Source of the DNA: DATFDN01 sp035685165
Lineage (GTDB): Bacteria; Pseudomonadota; Alphaproteobacteria; Acetobacterales; Acetobacteraceae
Reading direction: 5' to 3'
NCBI GenBank assembly: GCA_035685165.1
Contig: DASRBI010000013.1
Location: 62,001-126,000 of the forward strand
DNA length: 64,000 bases
Shown piece by piece: positions 17,004 through 27,614 of the stretch (position 1 is its first letter; each line of letters starts with the position of its first letter). A model generated the notes under the pieces. The model was given only the letters and a program-made list of their open reading frames with translations. It was not told the origin of the DNA and searched no databases. The translations under genes were made by a program, and so were the position numbers.

Positions 17004-18170
17004 ATGGACCATCACGGCGGCGATGTCGATCATTATGAGATCCGCGAGGAGGTGCGGAAGCTCTGCGCCCGCTTCCCGGGGGAGTATTGGCGCGAGCTTG
17101 ACCGCGTGCGCGGCTATCCGACTGATTTTGTTCGGGCGCTGACCGAGGCCGGCTATCTCGGCGCGCTGATCCCCGAGGAATACGGCGGCGCCGGCCTCAA
17201 GCTTTCGGCCGCCGCGGCGATCCTGGAGACGATCCAGGCCGAGGGATGCAACGGCGCCGCCTGCCACGCCCAGATGTACATCATGGGGACGATCCTGCGG
17301 CACGGGTCGGAGGAGCAGAAGCGGACCTACCTGCCCAAGATCGCCTCGGGCGAGCTGCGGCTGCAGGCCTTCGGCGTCACGGAACCGACCAGCGGCACTG
17401 ATACGACGAGCCTCAGAACTTTCGCGCGGCGGGACGGCGATCACTACGTCGTCAACGGCCAGAAGGTCTGGACCAGCCGCGCCGAACACTCCGACCTGAT
17501 GCTGCTCTTGGCGCGGACCACGCCCAAGGAGCAGGCGAAGTCGCGCACCGACGGGCTTTCCACCTTCATCGTCGATATGCGGGAGGCGGTCGGCCACGGC
17601 ATGACCATCCGCCCGATCCGTACCATGATGAACCATAACTCGACCGAGATTTTCTTCGACAACGTGGTGGTGCCGGCGAAGAACCTGATCGGCGAGGAGG
17701 GCAGGGGATTCCGCTACATCCTCGACGGGATGAACGCCGAGCGGCTGCTGATCGCCGCCGAGTGCATCGGTGATGCGAAATGGTTCACCGCCAAGTCGAT
17801 CGCCTATGCCAAGGAGCGCAACGTGTTCGGCCGGCCGATCGGGCAGAACCAGGGCATCCAGTTCCCGATTGCGCGGGCCTATTCGCAGATGCGCGCGGCC
17901 GAGCTGCTGGTGCGCGAAGGCTGCCGTAAGTTCGAGGCGGGCGAAAATTGCGGCGAGGAAGCGAACATGGCGAAGATGCTCGCCGCCGAAGCGTCCTGGG
18001 CGGCCGGCGAGGCGTGCATCCAGACCCACGGCGGGTTCGGTTTTGCCGAGGAATACGATGTCGAGCGCAAGTTCCGGGAAACTCGGCTCTATCAGGTCGC
18101 GCCCATCAGCACCAACCTCATCCTGTCTTACATCGCCGAGCACGTGCTCGGCCTGCCGCGCAGCTATTAG
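17004..18170 (+). CDS. Acyl-CoA dehydrogenase
   Basis: A 388-residue FAD enzyme that oxidises acyl-CoA to 2-enoyl-CoA. FAD-binding signatures are AFGVTEPTSGTDTTSLRT and VNGQKVWTSRAEHSDLM; the C-terminal part has QTHGGFGFAEEYDVERKFRETRLYQVAP. The usual C-terminal catalytic Glu (YEG) is replaced by Ala-Pro. Glu246 in GMNAERLLIAAECIG sits at the alternative position used by isovaleryl- and long-chain enzymes, so it is probably the base. ATG 17004 has CGGAGGAT just upstream, which decides the start over earlier in-frame codons. Confidence 0.92.
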   Translation: MDHHGGDVDHYEIREEVRKLCARFPGEYWRELDRVRGYPTDFVRALTEAGYLGALIPEEYGGAGLKLSAAAAILETIQAEGCNGAACHAQMYIMGTILRHGSEEQKRTYLPKIASGELRLQAFGVTEPTSGTDTTSLRTFARRDGDHYVVNGQKVWTSRAEHSDLMLLLARTTPKEQAKSRTDGLSTFIVDMREAVGHGMTIRPIRTMMNHNSTEIFFDNVVVPAKNLIGEEGRGFRYILDGMNAERLLIAAECIGDAKWFTAKSIAYAKERNVFGRPIGQNQGIQFPIARAYSQMRAAELLVREGCRKFEAGENCGEEANMAKMLAAEASWAAGEACIQTHGGFGFAEEYDVERKFRETRLYQVAPISTNLILSYIAEHVLGLPRSY

Positions 18171-18210
18171 CCCGGTTTTCCGCGCTGGGCGGTTCGGCTA
18201 GATTGCCGCG

Positions 18211-18489
18211 ATGACGCTTCCCGCCGCTGCCATCTGTACACCCCTGATGGCCTGCATCCTCCTGGCGGCGCTCGCCTATTACAAACTCGATCCGGAGCGC
18301 CGTGTTCTTAGTGCCCCGTTCGCCTTCATGGCGGCGCCGCTCGTGATTCTGCTGGCCTATCTCGTCGCTTGGGTGGTCGGGCTCGCGGCGGGGCCGGTGT
18401 CGGTGGTGGTGTTCATCCTCGCGCTTGCCGATCTCGTCGGCACGGTCTGGCACGCGCGCTGCCTGCTGCCGCACACCCAGGTGAACTGA
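18211..18489 (+). CDS. Small membrane protein of unknown function
   Basis: A 92-residue protein with two or three hydrophobic segments (AAICTPLMACILLAALAYY; FAFMAAPLVILLAYLVAWVVGLAAGPVSVVVFILALADLVG). It lies 40 bp after the acyl-CoA dehydrogenase and 4 bp before glcF on the same strand, so it is probably co-transcribed. No family is recognised. Confidence 0.6.
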   Translation: MTLPAAAICTPLMACILLAALAYYKLDPERRVLSAPFAFMAAPLVILLAYLVAWVVGLAAGPVSVVVFILALADLVGTVWHARCLLPHTQVN

Positions 18490-18493
18490 CGCC

Positions 18494-19813
18494 ATGCAGA
18501 CCAATTTCACCGCCGAGCAGTTGCGCGATCCAGATATCGCCGCGAGCAATCAGGTGTTGCGGACTTGCGTGCATTGCGGGCTTTGCACCGCGACGTGTCC
18601 GACCTTCGTGCTGCTCGGTGATGAACTCGATAGTCCGCGCGGGCGAATTTATCTCATCAAGGACATGCTGGAATCGGGCCGGCCCGCCACCGAAGAAGTG
18701 GTGACGCACCTTGACCGCTGCCTCTCCTGCCTCGCCTGCATGAGCACGTGTCCATCGGGCGTCTATTACATGCACCTGATCGACCACGCGCGGCACTATG
18801 TGGAGGAGACCTATCGCCGCCCGTGGCAGGATCGCGCGCTGCGCGCCGTGCTGGCCCGCGTGCTGCCGCGGCCGAGGCTGTTTCGCGCCGCGTTGCAGGC
18901 GGCGCGGCTCGGCAAGCCGGTCGGTGGGCTCATCCCGTCCGGCAGCACGCTCGGCCGGCGGCTGCGGGCGATGCTGGCGCTCGCGCCGGCGCGGCTGCCG
19001 GCGGCGAAACCGCTGCCGCGCATCCAGCCCGCGAAAGGGGAGCGGCGCGCGCGGGTCGCGCTGCTGGCGGGTTGCGCGCAAACTGTGCTGGCACCCGGCA
19101 TCAACGCGGCGAGCATCCGCCTCTTGAACCGTCTCGGCGTGGAGGTTGTGGTGCCGCCCGAGGCGGGCTGCTGCGGCGCGCTGACGCATCACATGGGGTG
19201 CCGAGACGCCGCGCTTGCAAGCGCGCGCGCCAATATCGAGGCGTGGCATCGCGAGAGTGAGCAGGGCGGGCTTGACGCCGTCATCATCAATGCGTCCGGC
19301 TGCGGGACGACGGTGAAAGATTACGGCTTCATGTTCCGCACCGCCGCCGAGCCGCTGCGCCGCAAGGCGGAGCGCATTGCGGCGCTCACGCTCGACATCA
19401 CCGAATTTCTGACAAGGTTCGGCTACACCCCGACGCGGCCCGCGCCGGGGCTGACGGTCGCCTATCACAGCGCATGCAGCCTTCAGCACGGCCAGCGCGT
19501 CACCGCCGAGCCGAAGGCGCTGCTGGCGAAGGCGGGGTTCCGGGTGGTCGAACCGCGCGATCCGCACCTCTGCTGCGGCTCGGCCGGCACTTACAATATG
19601 ATGCAGCCGGAAATCGCCGACCGGCTGCGCGAGCGCAAGCTGGAGACCTTGCGCGCGACGCGGCCCGACATGATCGCGGCCGGAAACATCGGTTGCCTGA
19701 CACAGCTTGCGGGTGGGGAGATCCCGGTCGTGCATACCGTGGAGCTGTTGGACTGGATGGCCGGCGGGCCGTGCCCGGCCGCAATCGCAGGGCCAGAGCG
19801 TGCGGCGGCATAG
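18494..19813 (+). CDS. glcF: Glycolate oxidase iron-sulfur subunit
   Basis: A 439-residue protein with two N-terminal 4Fe-4S clusters (CVHCGLCTATCP and CLSCLACMSTCPSGVYY). Two cysteine-rich CCG domains follow (AGCAQTV ... EAGCCGALTHHMG and HSACSLQHGQ ... PHLCCGSAGTYN). This is the GlcF architecture, which passes electrons from GlcDE-bound FAD during oxidation of glycolate to glyoxylate. The flavin subunits glcD and glcE are not adjacent and not elsewhere in this window. A related D-lactate or 2-hydroxyacid dehydrogenase subunit is possible. Confidence 0.9.
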   Translation: MQTNFTAEQLRDPDIAASNQVLRTCVHCGLCTATCPTFVLLGDELDSPRGRIYLIKDMLESGRPATEEVVTHLDRCLSCLACMSTCPSGVYYMHLIDHARHYVEETYRRPWQDRALRAVLARVLPRPRLFRAALQAARLGKPVGGLIPSGSTLGRRLRAMLALAPARLPAAKPLPRIQPAKGERRARVALLAGCAQTVLAPGINAASIRLLNRLGVEVVVPPEAGCCGALTHHMGCRDAALASARANIEAWHRESEQGGLDAVIINASGCGTTVKDYGFMFRTAAEPLRRKAERIAALTLDITEFLTRFGYTPTRPAPGLTVAYHSACSLQHGQRVTAEPKALLAKAGFRVVEPRDPHLCCGSAGTYNMMQPEIADRLRERKLETLRATRPDMIAAGNIGCLTQLAGGEIPVVHTVELLDWMAGGPCPAAIAGPERAAA

Positions 19814-19820
19814 GTTCTTG

Positions 19821-20372
19821 ATGGCCGCTGTCGGGTTCGTCGCCGCGCTGCGGCTATGTCCGGCGATGGCGCAGGCCCCGCAAATCGACCCGCAGGCGGC
19901 GGCCGGGCGTTTGCTGGACGCGCTGCGGCGGGCGCCGGACGAGCAGGAAGCCGCCTTGGTCGAAGCCCATGTCGAGGAGCTTTGGGCCCAAGAGGGCTCG
20001 CCCGCCGTGCGGCTTCTCATGGCCCGCGGCACGCGCGAGCTCAAGGCCGGCGACGATGGCGATGCACGCGAGGATTTCGATGCCGCGCTGGCGCTCGACG
20101 ACACGCTGGCGAGTGCCTGGTACGCGCGCGCCGAGGCGCGGGCCGCCGCCGGCGATACCACCGGCGCGGTTGCGGACCTCGCGCAGGCGGTCAAGCGCGA
20201 GCCGCGCGACTTTCTCGCTTACCGGATGCTCGCCGACATCGCGGCGCAACGACAGGATTGGAAATCGGCGCTCGCCGCCTGGCAGAAGCTGCTGGACATC
20301 GACCCGATGACGCCGGGCGGGGCGCACCGGCTCAAAGAATTGACGGTCAAGGCGCTCGGGCAGGAGACTTAG
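19821..20372 (+). CDS. Exported TPR-repeat protein
   Basis: A 183-residue protein from ATG 19821, seven bases after glcF. Residues 1-18 form a signal-like segment ending AMA before QAPQID. The rest is helical with about three tetratricopeptide units, for example DAREDFDAALALDDTLASAWYARAEARAAAGD and GAVADLAQAVKREPRDFLAYRMLADIAAQRQD. It probably acts as a periplasmic protein-interaction scaffold; partner unknown. Confidence 0.75.
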   Translation: MAAVGFVAALRLCPAMAQAPQIDPQAAAGRLLDALRRAPDEQEAALVEAHVEELWAQEGSPAVRLLMARGTRELKAGDDGDAREDFDAALALDDTLASAWYARAEARAAAGDTTGAVADLAQAVKREPRDFLAYRMLADIAAQRQDWKSALAAWQKLLDIDPMTPGGAHRLKELTVKALGQET

Positions 20373-20399
20373 CGGGCCACCCGGGCGTTCACCCCATCC

Positions 20400-20427
20400 C
20401 CTGACCCCCTCCTGCAAGGGGACGGGG
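20400..20427. repeat. Palindromic repeat, GACCCCCTCCTGCAAGGGG type, copy A
   Basis: CCCCT (20406-20410) pairs with AGGGG (20417-20421) within the string CTGACCCCCTCCTGCAAGGGGACGGGG. Nearly the same string occurs at 21870-21900 between dnaK and dnaJ. The surrounding gap 20373-20636 separates the convergent TPR gene and dnaJ, and holds two more repeats but no gene. Confidence 0.65.
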
Positions 20428-20470
20428 AACTCAAAATCGGCACCACACGCGCCGCCGGTGTAGCCGTGAA

Positions 20471-20497
20471 TCTTGCGTCGACGGATTGGCATCCGCC
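20471..20497. repeat. Half copy of the GTAGGGCG-ended element
   Basis: The string TCTTGCGTCGACGGATTGGCATCCGCC matches the right half of the elements at 358-446 and 56340-56416 with one change, but the flanking terminal words are missing. It lies between the TPR gene and dnaJ. Confidence 0.6.
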
Positions 20498-20517
20498 TGA
20501 CGATTCCTCCGACAAGC

Positions 20518-20602
20518 CGTCATGCCCGCGCAGGTGGGAATCTACGAAACGGACATAGTTTCAAGTTTATGCATGTGGATTGCCGCTTTCGCGGGAATGA
20601 CG
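20518..20602. repeat. 85-bp element with CGTCATGCCCGCG / CGCGGGAATGACG ends
   Basis: Thirteen-base inverted termini (one mismatch) at 20518-20530 and 20590-20602 frame an AT-richer middle. Read in frame the right end gives CRFRGNDD, the peptide trace typical of the widespread SRLRGND palindromic repeats. Another copy end lies at 35343-35360. It may act as a bidirectional stop between convergent genes. Confidence 0.65.
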
Positions 20603-20636
20603 ATAAGGGAGCGCCTGCGGCGTGCCTTGCGGTGAC

Positions 20637-21779
<1,143 letters not shown>

Positions 21780-21869
21780 TCTTTCTCAGGTCCCGTGCGG
21801 GGCGCGGACGCCCCCGATGCTACTCCGCGGCCTTCGCTCCGCGATGAAGCCTTGGCGGATCGCTCCCTC

Positions 21870-21900
21870 CCCCCGACCCCCTCCCGCAAGGGGAGGGGGA
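21870..21900. repeat. GC-rich hairpin between dnaK and dnaJ (palindromic repeat, copy B)
   Basis: CCCCCTCCC (21877-21885) pairs perfectly with GGGAGGGGG (21891-21899) around loop GCAAG. It resembles the 20400-20427 copy. There is no T-tract, so it may be an mRNA-processing or stability hairpin that lowers dnaJ relative to dnaK rather than a true terminator. Confidence 0.65.
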
Positions 21901-21941
21901 GTTTGGGCAGGCGAACGGAATTCCGTCACGAGACGGCCCGC

Positions 21942-23876
<1,935 letters not shown>

Positions 23877-24043
23877 GAACTACTCCCTTCAGCGGACGCG
23901 GTTGGCCCGAAGCACCGCTTGCGTCCCTTGGATGAACATATGGCGACCGGGCATGTATTGAGCCGCCCGCGGCGCGGCAAGGTGCGGAACCGATTTTCGT
24001 GAGGCAGCCGCGACGGTTTTCGGTGGGCGGCGAAGGCGGGCGA

Positions 24044-24814
24044 TCACGCGGCCGAGCCGCGCGCATCGAGCGTGCGCCAGACCCCGCTCGGGTCGCGCTG
24101 ATAGACGTTGTGGCGGAGGTCGATCAGCGTCTCGATGCCCTCGCGCGTGCTGCGGCTCCAGCCGAGCACGTCGATCCCCCGCTCGAGCTTGTCCCACACG
24201 CCGTTCAGCCGCTGCTGCAAATCCGCATCCTCGGGCGCCTTGGCCACGATCACCATCGCCGGACGCAGCAGGCGGCCGTTCAGGGTCCAGCCGGGGGTCC
24301 AGGCCTGAACCACGGTGCCGGGCGGCTGGGTGCCGCTCGGTTGCTCGCCCATCGCCTGATGCAGATTGGGGTCGAATTTCTTGCCGACCGGATCCTCGCG
24401 GCGGATGCCATTGCGCTCCAGGATGGCGAGGAAGCTGCGCTCCACCCCGGCCAGGCCCTCGCGCATCTTGGCGATCACCTCTGGTTCGCCCGGCTCGGGC
24501 GGGGGCAGGGCGTCCAGACCGCGGCGCAGATTGTCGGCTGCCTCCACCACGTCGGCGGCGAATTTCTGCACCGCGTACTGGCGGGTTTCCTCCACCTCGC
24601 GGCGGGCGCGGGCACGGACGTTCTGGGTCTCGGCCTCGGCACGAATCCAGCGGTCCTTGAGGTCCGCCAGCTCCGCCTCGAGCGCGGCGATCCGGGCGGT
24701 GGCCGCTTCCATCACCTGTTCGGGGCTTTGGAACTCGGGGTCGGGCAAGGCAGCGCCCCCGGGTTCGGGGGCGGGCTGCGGATCGGAGAGGCTTTGCTCG
24801 GTGTCGCTCGTCAT
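24044..24814 (-). CDS. grpE: Nucleotide exchange factor GrpE
   Basis: A 256-residue GrpE, longer than the usual 190-210. After an acidic start, the coiled coil (EQVMEAATARIAALEAELADLKDRWIRAEAETQNVRARARREVEETRQY) and the family segment PLDNLRRGL-like AADNLRRGLDAL identify it. HQAMGEQPSGTQPPGTVVQAWTPGWTLNGRLLRPAMVIVAK is the beta domain. Some 50 extra residues after this (LQQRLNGVWDKLERGIDVLGW ... RTLDARG) form an unusual C-terminal extension. It releases ADP from DnaK. It lies 44 bp after hrcA. Confidence 0.93.
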   Translation of the reverse strand: MTSDTEQSLSDPQPAPEPGGAALPDPEFQSPEQVMEAATARIAALEAELADLKDRWIRAEAETQNVRARARREVEETRQYAVQKFAADVVEAADNLRRGLDALPPPEPGEPEVIAKMREGLAGVERSFLAILERNGIRREDPVGKKFDPNLHQAMGEQPSGTQPPGTVVQAWTPGWTLNGRLLRPAMVIVAKAPEDADLQQRLNGVWDKLERGIDVLGWSRSTREGIETLIDLRHNVYQRDPSGVWRTLDARGSAA

Positions 24815-24858
24815 GGCGCGTTCAGTTAGGTCGCGGGCGTGAGAGGGGCAAGCGGGCC

Positions 24859-25953
24859 TCAGCCGAGAAGTCGCCCGATCACGCGGGCGGTGTAATCGAC
24901 GACGGGAATGATCCGGCCGTAGTTGATCCGGGTCGGGCCGATCACCCCGATGGCACCCACGATCCGCCCGCTTCCCTCGCTGCGGGCCGGCGCCACCACC
25001 ATCGAAATGCCGGAGGTCGAGAAGAGCCCGCTCTCGGCGCCGATGAAGATGCGGACCCCGTCGGACTGCTCGGCGAGGTCGAGCAGGCGGAGCATAGTCT
25101 CCTGCGCCTCCAGCCGCTCGAACAAGGCCTGGATCGCGGCCAGCCGGTCGATCTGGTTCACGTCGGAGAGCAGGCGGCCCTGGCCGCGCACGATCAGGCT
25201 GCCGCCGCGGCTGTCTGCCGACCAGGTGGCGAGACCGGCTTCAACGACGCTGGCCGCCAGCGCATCGAGTTCGGTGCGGTTGGCCGCCATCTCCTCGGAA
25301 ACCTGCCGGCGCAGCTCGCTGATCGGCTTTCCGGCCACTCTCGCATTCAGGTAGTTGCTGGCCTGTTGCAGCGCCGAGGGGGGCAGGCCGGGCGGGGTGT
25401 CGATCACCCGGTTCTCCACATGGCCGTCGGCGGCGACCAACACGACCAGCGCCCGCCCGGAGCCGAGCGGCACGAATTCAATATGGCGAAGCGGCCCTTC
25501 GGATTTCGGGGCGAGCACCAGCCCGGCCGCCGAGGAGAGGCCGGCGAGCATCGAGCTGGCGTCGGCCAACGTATCCTCGAGCGAGCGGCCGGTGGCGGTG
25601 AGGCCGGCGGCGATCTGCTCGCGCTCGTCCTCGCTGAGCTCACCGAACTGCATCAGACCGTCAACGAAAAGCCGCAGGCCGCGATCGGTGGGCAGGCGCC
25701 CGGCCGAGGTGTGGGGCGCGAACAGCAGCCCGGCCTCGGTCAGATCGGCCATCACGTTGCGGATGGTCGCGGGCGAGAGATTGAGCGGCAGCCGGCGCGA
25801 CAGCGTGCGGCTGCCAACCGGCTCGCCGATTTCCATGTACTGCTCCACGATCTCGCGCAGCACGGCGGCCGAGCGCGCATCGAGCAATGGCGGCGCAGCG
25901 CCGGTCCGCCCGAGCAGGCCCAGCGGTTCGACGGATGGGAAGGACTTGTTCAT
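24859..25953 (-). CDS. hrcA: Heat-inducible transcription repressor HrcA
   Basis: A 364-residue repressor. The N-terminal winged helix (LREIVEQYMEIGEPVGSRTLSRR, LSPATIRNVMADLTEAGLLFAPHTSAGRLPTDRGLRLFVD) binds CIRCE operators. The GAF-like core and the C-terminal segment MVVAPARSEGSGRIVGAIGVIGPTRINYGRIIPVVDYTARVIGRLL are typical. I see no CIRCE palindrome near this cluster, so its main target, groESL, is probably elsewhere. It heads the cluster. Confidence 0.96.
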   Translation of the reverse strand: MNKSFPSVEPLGLLGRTGAAPPLLDARSAAVLREIVEQYMEIGEPVGSRTLSRRLPLNLSPATIRNVMADLTEAGLLFAPHTSAGRLPTDRGLRLFVDGLMQFGELSEDEREQIAAGLTATGRSLEDTLADASSMLAGLSSAAGLVLAPKSEGPLRHIEFVPLGSGRALVVLVAADGHVENRVIDTPPGLPPSALQQASNYLNARVAGKPISELRRQVSEEMAANRTELDALAASVVEAGLATWSADSRGGSLIVRGQGRLLSDVNQIDRLAAIQALFERLEAQETMLRLLDLAEQSDGVRIFIGAESGLFSTSGISMVVAPARSEGSGRIVGAIGVIGPTRINYGRIIPVVDYTARVIGRLLG

Positions 25954-25973
25954 GGCACGTCCTTGGCGCCGCG

Positions 25974-26002
25974 AAGGTAGGAACGACCACTCAGCCGGTC
26001 AA
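25974..26002 (-). promoter_or_regulatory. Putative sigma-70 promoter for hrcA-grpE
   Basis: On the reverse strand TTGACC (25997-26002) is followed after exactly 17 bases by TACCTT (25974-25979). The transcript would begin about 15-20 bases before the hrcA ATG at 25953. Spacing is ideal and the -35 is five of six consensus bases, but nothing beyond the boxes supports it. Confidence 0.4.
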
Positions 26003-26046
26003 TTTTCGCACCCGAAAGTCGCAGAAGGAATATTATGGAAAGTGGC

Positions 26047-26841
26047 TCAGCCGGGGATGTGGAGGACCATGCCGTCATGGCCGGGCTCGATCCCGGCGGG
26101 CAGCCGAGCTTGGAGCCAGCCCCAGTCGAGGTCGGTGCCCATGTGCGTGAGGACGGTGCGCCGGGGACGCAGGCGCTCGACCCAGGCGAGCACCAGGTCC
26201 AGATGGGCATGAGTGTTGTGCGGCGGGCGGCAGAAGCAATCGACCACCCAGGTGTCGATGCCTTCGAGCGCGGTGAAGGCCGCCTCGTCCAGGCGAACCA
26301 CGTCGGTCGAATAGCCGAAGCCGCCGGTCCGCAGGCCGAGCGAGGGACCGAAGCCATGGTCCTGCTCGAACACGCGAACCTTCATTCCGGCCATTTCGAC
26401 CGTTTCGCCATAAGCGATCTCTTGCGCCTCCAGCACGGGACGGAAGAAGCCCGGCGGTTGCCAGGGCTGGAAGGCGTAAGGGAAACGGGACCGAATCTCG
26501 CCGAGGGTGCGGGCGGTCGCATAGGCGGGCAACGGTCGCTGGGCGATCCGGTTAAGGCCGCGCACGTCGTCGAGCCCCGTGATGTGGTCGGCGTGGGAGT
26601 GGGTGTAGAGGATCGCGTCGACGCCCGGGATGCGGCAGGACAGGAGCTGACCCCGCAGTTCCTGGGCGGTGTCCACCAGCAGGCGGCGGCCCTCGGCGCT
26701 CTCGATCACGATCGAGGCGCGGGTGCGGCGGTTGCGCGGCTCGGCGGGGTCGCAGGCGCCCCAGTCCCCTGCCCCGTCAGCGCCGCCGATCATCGGCACC
26801 CCCGCCGATCCGCCGGTGCCGAGCAAGGTCACGCGCATCAA
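26047..26841 (-). CDS. MBL-fold metallo-hydrolase (PhnP-like phosphodiesterase)
   Basis: A 264-residue metallo-beta-lactamase-fold protein. The start LLGTGGSAGVPMIG and the metal motif YTHSHADHITGLDDVRGL are characteristic of the PhnP/RNase-Z-like branch. Further ligands are FEQDHG, YSTDVV and a final LTHMGTDLD. Family members hydrolyse cyclic phosphodiesters. Its start overlaps the tatD stop by four bases, the usual last position of the holB-metG-tatD-MBL operon. Two adjacent ATG codons can serve as start. Confidence 0.88.
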   Translation of the reverse strand: MMRVTLLGTGGSAGVPMIGGADGAGDWGACDPAEPRNRRTRASIVIESAEGRRLLVDTAQELRGQLLSCRIPGVDAILYTHSHADHITGLDDVRGLNRIAQRPLPAYATARTLGEIRSRFPYAFQPWQPPGFFRPVLEAQEIAYGETVEMAGMKVRVFEQDHGFGPSLGLRTGGFGYSTDVVRLDEAAFTALEGIDTWVVDCFCRPPHNTHAHLDLVLAWVERLRPRRTVLTHMGTDLDWGWLQARLPAGIEPGHDGMVLHIPG

Positions 26842-27611
26842 TCGGCCTTGCGAAACAGGCGCAGGAAGTTGGCGGTGGTGAGCGCGGCCAGCTCCTCGAG
26901 CGAGAGGCCGCGCAACTCCGCCAGCTTGGCGGCCGTGTGGCGCACATGCGCGGGCTCGTTGCGCTTGCCGCGCACGGGGACCGGGGCGAGGTAGGGCGCG
27001 TCGGTCTCCACGAGCAGCCGATCGACCGGAAGATCACGCGCAATCTCTCTGAGTTCGCTGCTTTTTGGGAAGGTCAGAATGCCCGAGAAGCTGATGAAGC
27101 CGCCCATCTGCACCGCGATCCGCGCGAGCGTTGCCCCCGAGGAGAAGCAATGCAGAAGGAACTCGAAATCTCCGGCGCTATCGCGTTCTTCCTGAAGGAT
27201 TCTAGCGATGTCCGCATCGGCGTCGCGGGCGTGGATGACGATCGGCAGCCCGGCCATTCGGGCGGCCCTGATATGGGCGCGAAAATTCTCCTGCTGGGTC
27301 TCGCGCGGGGCGCGGTCGTAGAAATAGTCGAGCCCGGATTCGCCGATGCCGATCACCTTGGGATGCTCGGCCAGCCTCGCGAGCGTCGCCGGATGGGGGA
27401 TCGGGGATTCGGCGGCGTGGTGCGGGTGCACGCCGATCGTGCACCAAACATTCCCGTTGGCCTCGGCGAGCGCGATCGCCCGCGCGGCCTGGTCCATCGC
27501 GGTGCCGATCGTGACCATCTCGTGCACGCCAGCGGCGGCCGCCCGCTCCAGGATGCCGGGCAGCTCGGCCTCGGTGTAATAGTCGAGATGGCAGTGGCTA
27601 TCGACGAGCAT
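26838..27611 (-). CDS. TatD-family metal-dependent hydrolase / DNase
   Basis: A 257-residue TIM-barrel hydrolase. Metal ligands are His6 and His8 in DSHCHLDYY, Glu in GIGESGLDYF, His in PIVIHARDAD and LLHCFSS, and the final Asp in VETDAPYLAPVPVRGKRNEPAH. TatD proteins have 3'-5' exonuclease and quality-control roles. It sits 3 bp after metG in the same operon. Direction and spacing suggest coupled translation. Confidence 0.92.
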   Translation of the reverse strand: MLVDSHCHLDYYTEAELPGILERAAAAGVHEMVTIGTAMDQAARAIALAEANGNVWCTIGVHPHHAAESPIPHPATLARLAEHPKVIGIGESGLDYFYDRAPRETQQENFRAHIRAARMAGLPIVIHARDADADIARILQEERDSAGDFEFLLHCFSSGATLARIAVQMGGFISFSGILTFPKSSELREIARDLPVDRLLVETDAPYLAPVPVRGKRNEPAHVRHTAAKLAELRGLSLEELAALTTANFLRLFRKAD

Positions 27612-27614
27612 TGC

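Noticed and set aside
23877..24043. Sigma-32 (RpoH) type promoter before dnaK
   Set aside because: A CCATATGT box is present on the reverse strand, but no CTTGAA-like box is found at the proper distance.
25954..26046. CIRCE operator upstream of hrcA
   Set aside because: No TTAGCACTC-N9-GAGTGCTAA palindrome, even with mismatches, was found in this gap.
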